Assembly (NCBI GenBank): GCA_024278255.1 | Contig: JAJRTP010000309.1 | Span: forward strand, 1 to 7,749 | Direction: 5' to 3' | Source of the DNA: Chloroflexota bacterium | GTDB lineage: Bacteria > Chloroflexota > Anaerolineae > Promineifilales > Promineifilaceae | DNA: 7,749 nucleotides | Shown here: positions 6,106 through 7,749 of the stretch, one piece after another | Layout of the letters: every line of letters starts with the position of its first letter | Numbering within the stretch: the first letter of the stretch is position 1 | Notes under the pieces: model-generated | Database searches by the model: none | What the model was told of the DNA's origin: nothing | The model's input: the letters and a program-made list of their open reading frames with translations, nothing else | Program-made: the position numbers and the translations under genes

Positions 6106-7749
6106 CTAATGAATGTGGTTGGTCGTTCCGGCTGCAATGGTAATCCAGGTTTCAGGCGTGCCGTCATTGAAACGGAACTTGTAGTTAGCTGGCAATAGTT
6201 CCATATCCTGCGTAAAGGGGCGCCAACCGCTGGCGTAATACTGAACGGCCGTACCGCTGTCAGAATGAACCTTGCCTGTCTGGAAAGCAACAGTGGCATT
6301 GCTACCCACATTCTGCCATTTTTCCGTGGAAGCGCCGCCATAAGTCACGCGGAACTTGTGATTCACCGGCAGCAGTTCCATCGTTGTGGGCGTCGTGCCA
6401 CCGCCGAAGGAATGCCAACCGCTGGCATAATATTTGGTATCGTCGGCTGCTATTGGCGTTGTGCCATCACTCGCCACAAGCGTCATCGTCACCAGCGTCG
6501 TTTGGAAGGTAACATTGGCATCGCTGCCCACATTCTGCCACTTCTCCTGGCGAGCGCCGCCATACGTCACGCGGAACTTGTGATTCACCGGCAGCAGTTC
6601 CATGGTTGTGGTCGTTGTGCCGCTACCAAAAGTGTGCCAGCCGCTGGCATAATACATAGCCCCCGCGTCTAACTCCGCGCCGGTAGAACTCAGCAGTTTC
6701 CTCGTCACCAGTTTGGTTTGGAAAGTAACGTCAGGGTTGCTGCCCACATTCTGCCACTTCTCCTGCCTAGCGCCGCCATACGTCACGCGGAACTTGTAGT
6801 TTACCGGCAGCAGTTCCATGCTCGTTGTCGTCGTGCCGCTGCCAAACGTCTTCCAGCCGCTGGCATAATACATAGCCCCCGCGTCTAACTCCACGCCGGT
6901 AGAACTCAGCAGCTTCAACGTCACCAATTCAGTCTGGAAGACAACGGTGGCATTGGCGCTGACGTCTTGCCATTTTTCCTGCGATGCGCCGGCATACGTC
7001 ATACGGAATTTGAGATTGCTTTTGTTGCCGGGGATGAGGTAGAACAAATTGCCGTTGGCGTCCGTACTGCCGGGGATGCTGTGCCAGCCAGCATCATAAT
7101 ATTTAACGGTACCGCCAGCCAAGCCATTCCCATTGCTGTCCAGCAATTTCACCAAGGCCACGGTATTCTCCATCTCGCAGCCAGCCACGGTGATATTTTG
7201 CTCCAGGCCATCGAATTTGAAGCGATAGTCGCCGGGCAGCAAGTTCATCGTGGGTTTGACGAAAGTACGCCAGGAACCACCGGCGTAAACAATGCTGCCG
7301 GGATAGTGGAAGGTTACGGCCGTTGTCTCAAAGGCAAACGGCGTCGTCAGGTCGTGAGAGATAGTGTTGGTGCGGTAGTTGTAGCTGAGTTTCACGGTGT
7401 ACGTGCCGGGGAACAACTCCTTGACCACGCGACCAGGCCCGTCATCTCCTGTGACGCCAAAGCTGCGCCAGGCCCCGGCCGAATAGGTGACTACCCCGCC
7501 ATCCAGCGGATCGCCGGAGCAGCCTTTGTTCAGCGTCACTTCCGCCTGTTCTGTCTGGAAAATCTCGTCTCCACCGCCAACGCTGACTACCGGATACTGC
7601 GTCTTACTGGTGTAATTGTATGTGACCTGGAATTTGTAGGGCGCAGAACGGGCAAATAACTCCACGTCCACGTACCCCTGGGCATTGGTGTAGCCGTGGC
7701 TGGCCCAATAACCGCCGCCCTGGTCTACCTTGCCGCCCTGGTCTGTAAT
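6106..7749 (-). CDS. Tandem-repeat protein, C-terminal part, 5' end outside the window
   Basis: Function not recognised. The frame is open from the stop (TAG, 6106-6108) to the right edge, giving 547 residues; the GTG at 7671 is internal because the 26 codons beyond it continue the same pattern (YWASHGYTNAQGYVDVELF). The chain is a row of roughly 72-residue units: conserved V-x-L, G-G-x-x-YY-x-SGW-x-x-F, MELLP, YKFRVTY-GGA, EKWQNVG and a closing FQT. Outer units (7321-7545, 7162-7320, 6928-7161) are divergent; central ones (6712-6927, 6496-6711, 6274-6495) are nearly identical; the last (6109-6273) is short and ends NHIH. Alternating hydrophobic and Thr/Gly-rich stretches suggest small beta-sandwich domains in an exported or surface protein; this is inference. 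Only two cysteines are seen. No membrane anchor, LPxTG or sorting signal is present at the C-terminus. A terminator follows at 6011-6050. It could be an adhesin, stalk or enzyme-attached spacer; the upstream part would decide. Confidence 0.85.
   Translation of the reverse strand: MTDQGGKVDQGGGYWASHGYTNAQGYVDVELFARSAPYKFQVTYNYTSKTQYPVVSVGGGDEIFQTEQAEVTLNKGCSGDPLDGGVVTYSAGAWRSFGVTGDDGPGRVVKELFPGTYTVKLSYNYRTNTISHDLTTPFAFETTAVTFHYPGSIVYAGGSWRTFVKPTMNLLPGDYRFKFDGLEQNITVAGCEMENTVALVKLLDSNGNGLAGGTVKYYDAGWHSIPGSTDANGNLFYLIPGNKSNLKFRMTYAGASQEKWQDVSANATVVFQTELVTLKLLSSTGVELDAGAMYYASGWKTFGSGTTTTSMELLPVNYKFRVTYGGARQEKWQNVGSNPDVTFQTKLVTRKLLSSTGAELDAGAMYYASGWHTFGSGTTTTTMELLPVNHKFRVTYGGARQEKWQNVGSDANVTFQTTLVTMTLVASDGTTPIAADDTKYYASGWHSFGGGTTPTTMELLPVNHKFRVTYGGASTEKWQNVGSNATVAFQTGKVHSDSGTAVQYYASGWRPFTQDMELLPANYKFRFNDGTPETWITIAAGTTNHIH
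6109..6927 (-). repeat. Tandem coding repeats of 216-222 bases plus a short terminal unit
   Basis: Unit A 6712-6927 (72 codons), B 6496-6711 (72 codons), C 6274-6495 (74 codons), D 6109-6273 (55 codons, truncated). A and B share 63 of 72 residues. At DNA level 6637-6696 and 6853-6912 match over 60 bases with one mismatch, exactly 216 bases apart, including 40 identical bases. C shares mainly the second half (ELLPVNHKFRVTYGGA, EKWQNVGS) with B. Such identity points to recent duplication or gene conversion within the gene. Confidence 0.88.

Larger units (their letters stand above)
307..7323. repeat. Dispersed palindromic octamer ACGGCCGT, 16 copies
   Basis: Exact copies start at 307, 986, 1176, 1317, 2151, 2463, 2533, 4197, 4221, 5391, 5491, 5933, 6003, 6084, 6245 and 7316. 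Thirteen are in coding DNA and three in the 5835-6105 intergenic region. In the sulfatase they are read in all three frames (N-G-R at 307, G-R-P at 986, T-A-V at 1176 and 1317), so selection on protein does not explain them. Two copies (2149-2160, 5489-5500) extend to the same 12-base palindrome GCACGGCCGTGC. The span given is from the first to the last copy; the DNA between is not part of the repeat. Confidence 0.9.

Noticed and set aside
6109..6927. Regularly spaced direct repeats as a CRISPR array
   Set aside because: The period is 216-222 bases, the whole unit is conserved and it is in frame in a protein gene; these are coding repeats.
6967..7659. Plus-strand open frame (230 codons) opposite the repeat protein, and a second at 6265-6672
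   Set aside because: Both show internal repetition that only mirrors the repeats on the minus strand; no ribosome binding site or domain is seen.
7671..7671. GTG at 7671 as the start of the repeat protein
   Set aside because: The same frame stays open to the window edge and the added 26 residues continue the repeat pattern, so the true start is outside.

Overview
The window is a stretch of bacterial chromosome with four distinct parts and no RNA genes, IS elements or CRISPR arrays that I can see. Hand counts on sample 60-base lines give about 57-68% GC in the flanking genes and the core of the large restriction-modification gene. The small gene pair at 1367-2288 is about 37-43%, and an internal segment of the restriction-modification gene is about 38%. 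The style of the genes (S1 sulfatase, MmeI-like enzyme, AbiEii pair, long secreted-looking repeat protein, moderate-high GC) fits an environmental bacterium, possibly of the Chloroflexota/Anaerolineae type. That assignment is inference only; no marker gene is present.

Layout, left to right. (1) 1-1331, plus strand: the 3' part of an S1-family sulfatase, entering from outside the window with its formylglycine motif near the left edge. (2) 1367-2288, minus strand: a two-gene toxin-antitoxin operon, with an 84-residue putative antitoxin followed by a 224-residue AbiEii/MenT-like nucleotidyltransferase overlapping it by 8 bases. Its promoter appears to be an extended -10 placed so that transcription would start on the A of the antitoxin ATG (leaderless). 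(3) 2364-5834, minus strand: a 1156-residue single-chain MmeI-type (type IIL/IIG) restriction endonuclease-methyltransferase with PD-ExK nuclease, helical spacer, N6-adenine methylase, target-recognition and C-terminal parts. Its recognition module is AT-rich compared with the rest of the gene. (4) 5835-6105: an intergenic region with a G-run leader, three copies of a palindromic octamer and a strong hairpin terminator. (5) 6106-7749, minus strand: the C-terminal part of a protein built of roughly 72-residue tandem repeats, open at the right edge.

The restriction-modification gene and the toxin-antitoxin pair lie head-to-tail on the same strand and look like a small defence cassette between a catabolic gene and a surface-type gene. 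The most striking signal is at DNA level: the perfect palindrome ACGGCCGT occurs 16 times in 7.7 kb, in coding (all reading frames) and non-coding DNA, against roughly 0.2 expected from base composition. It behaves like a highly iterated palindrome of the HIP1 kind. It is absent from the AT-rich recognition module and almost absent from the toxin-antitoxin pair, which agrees with those pieces being later arrivals.
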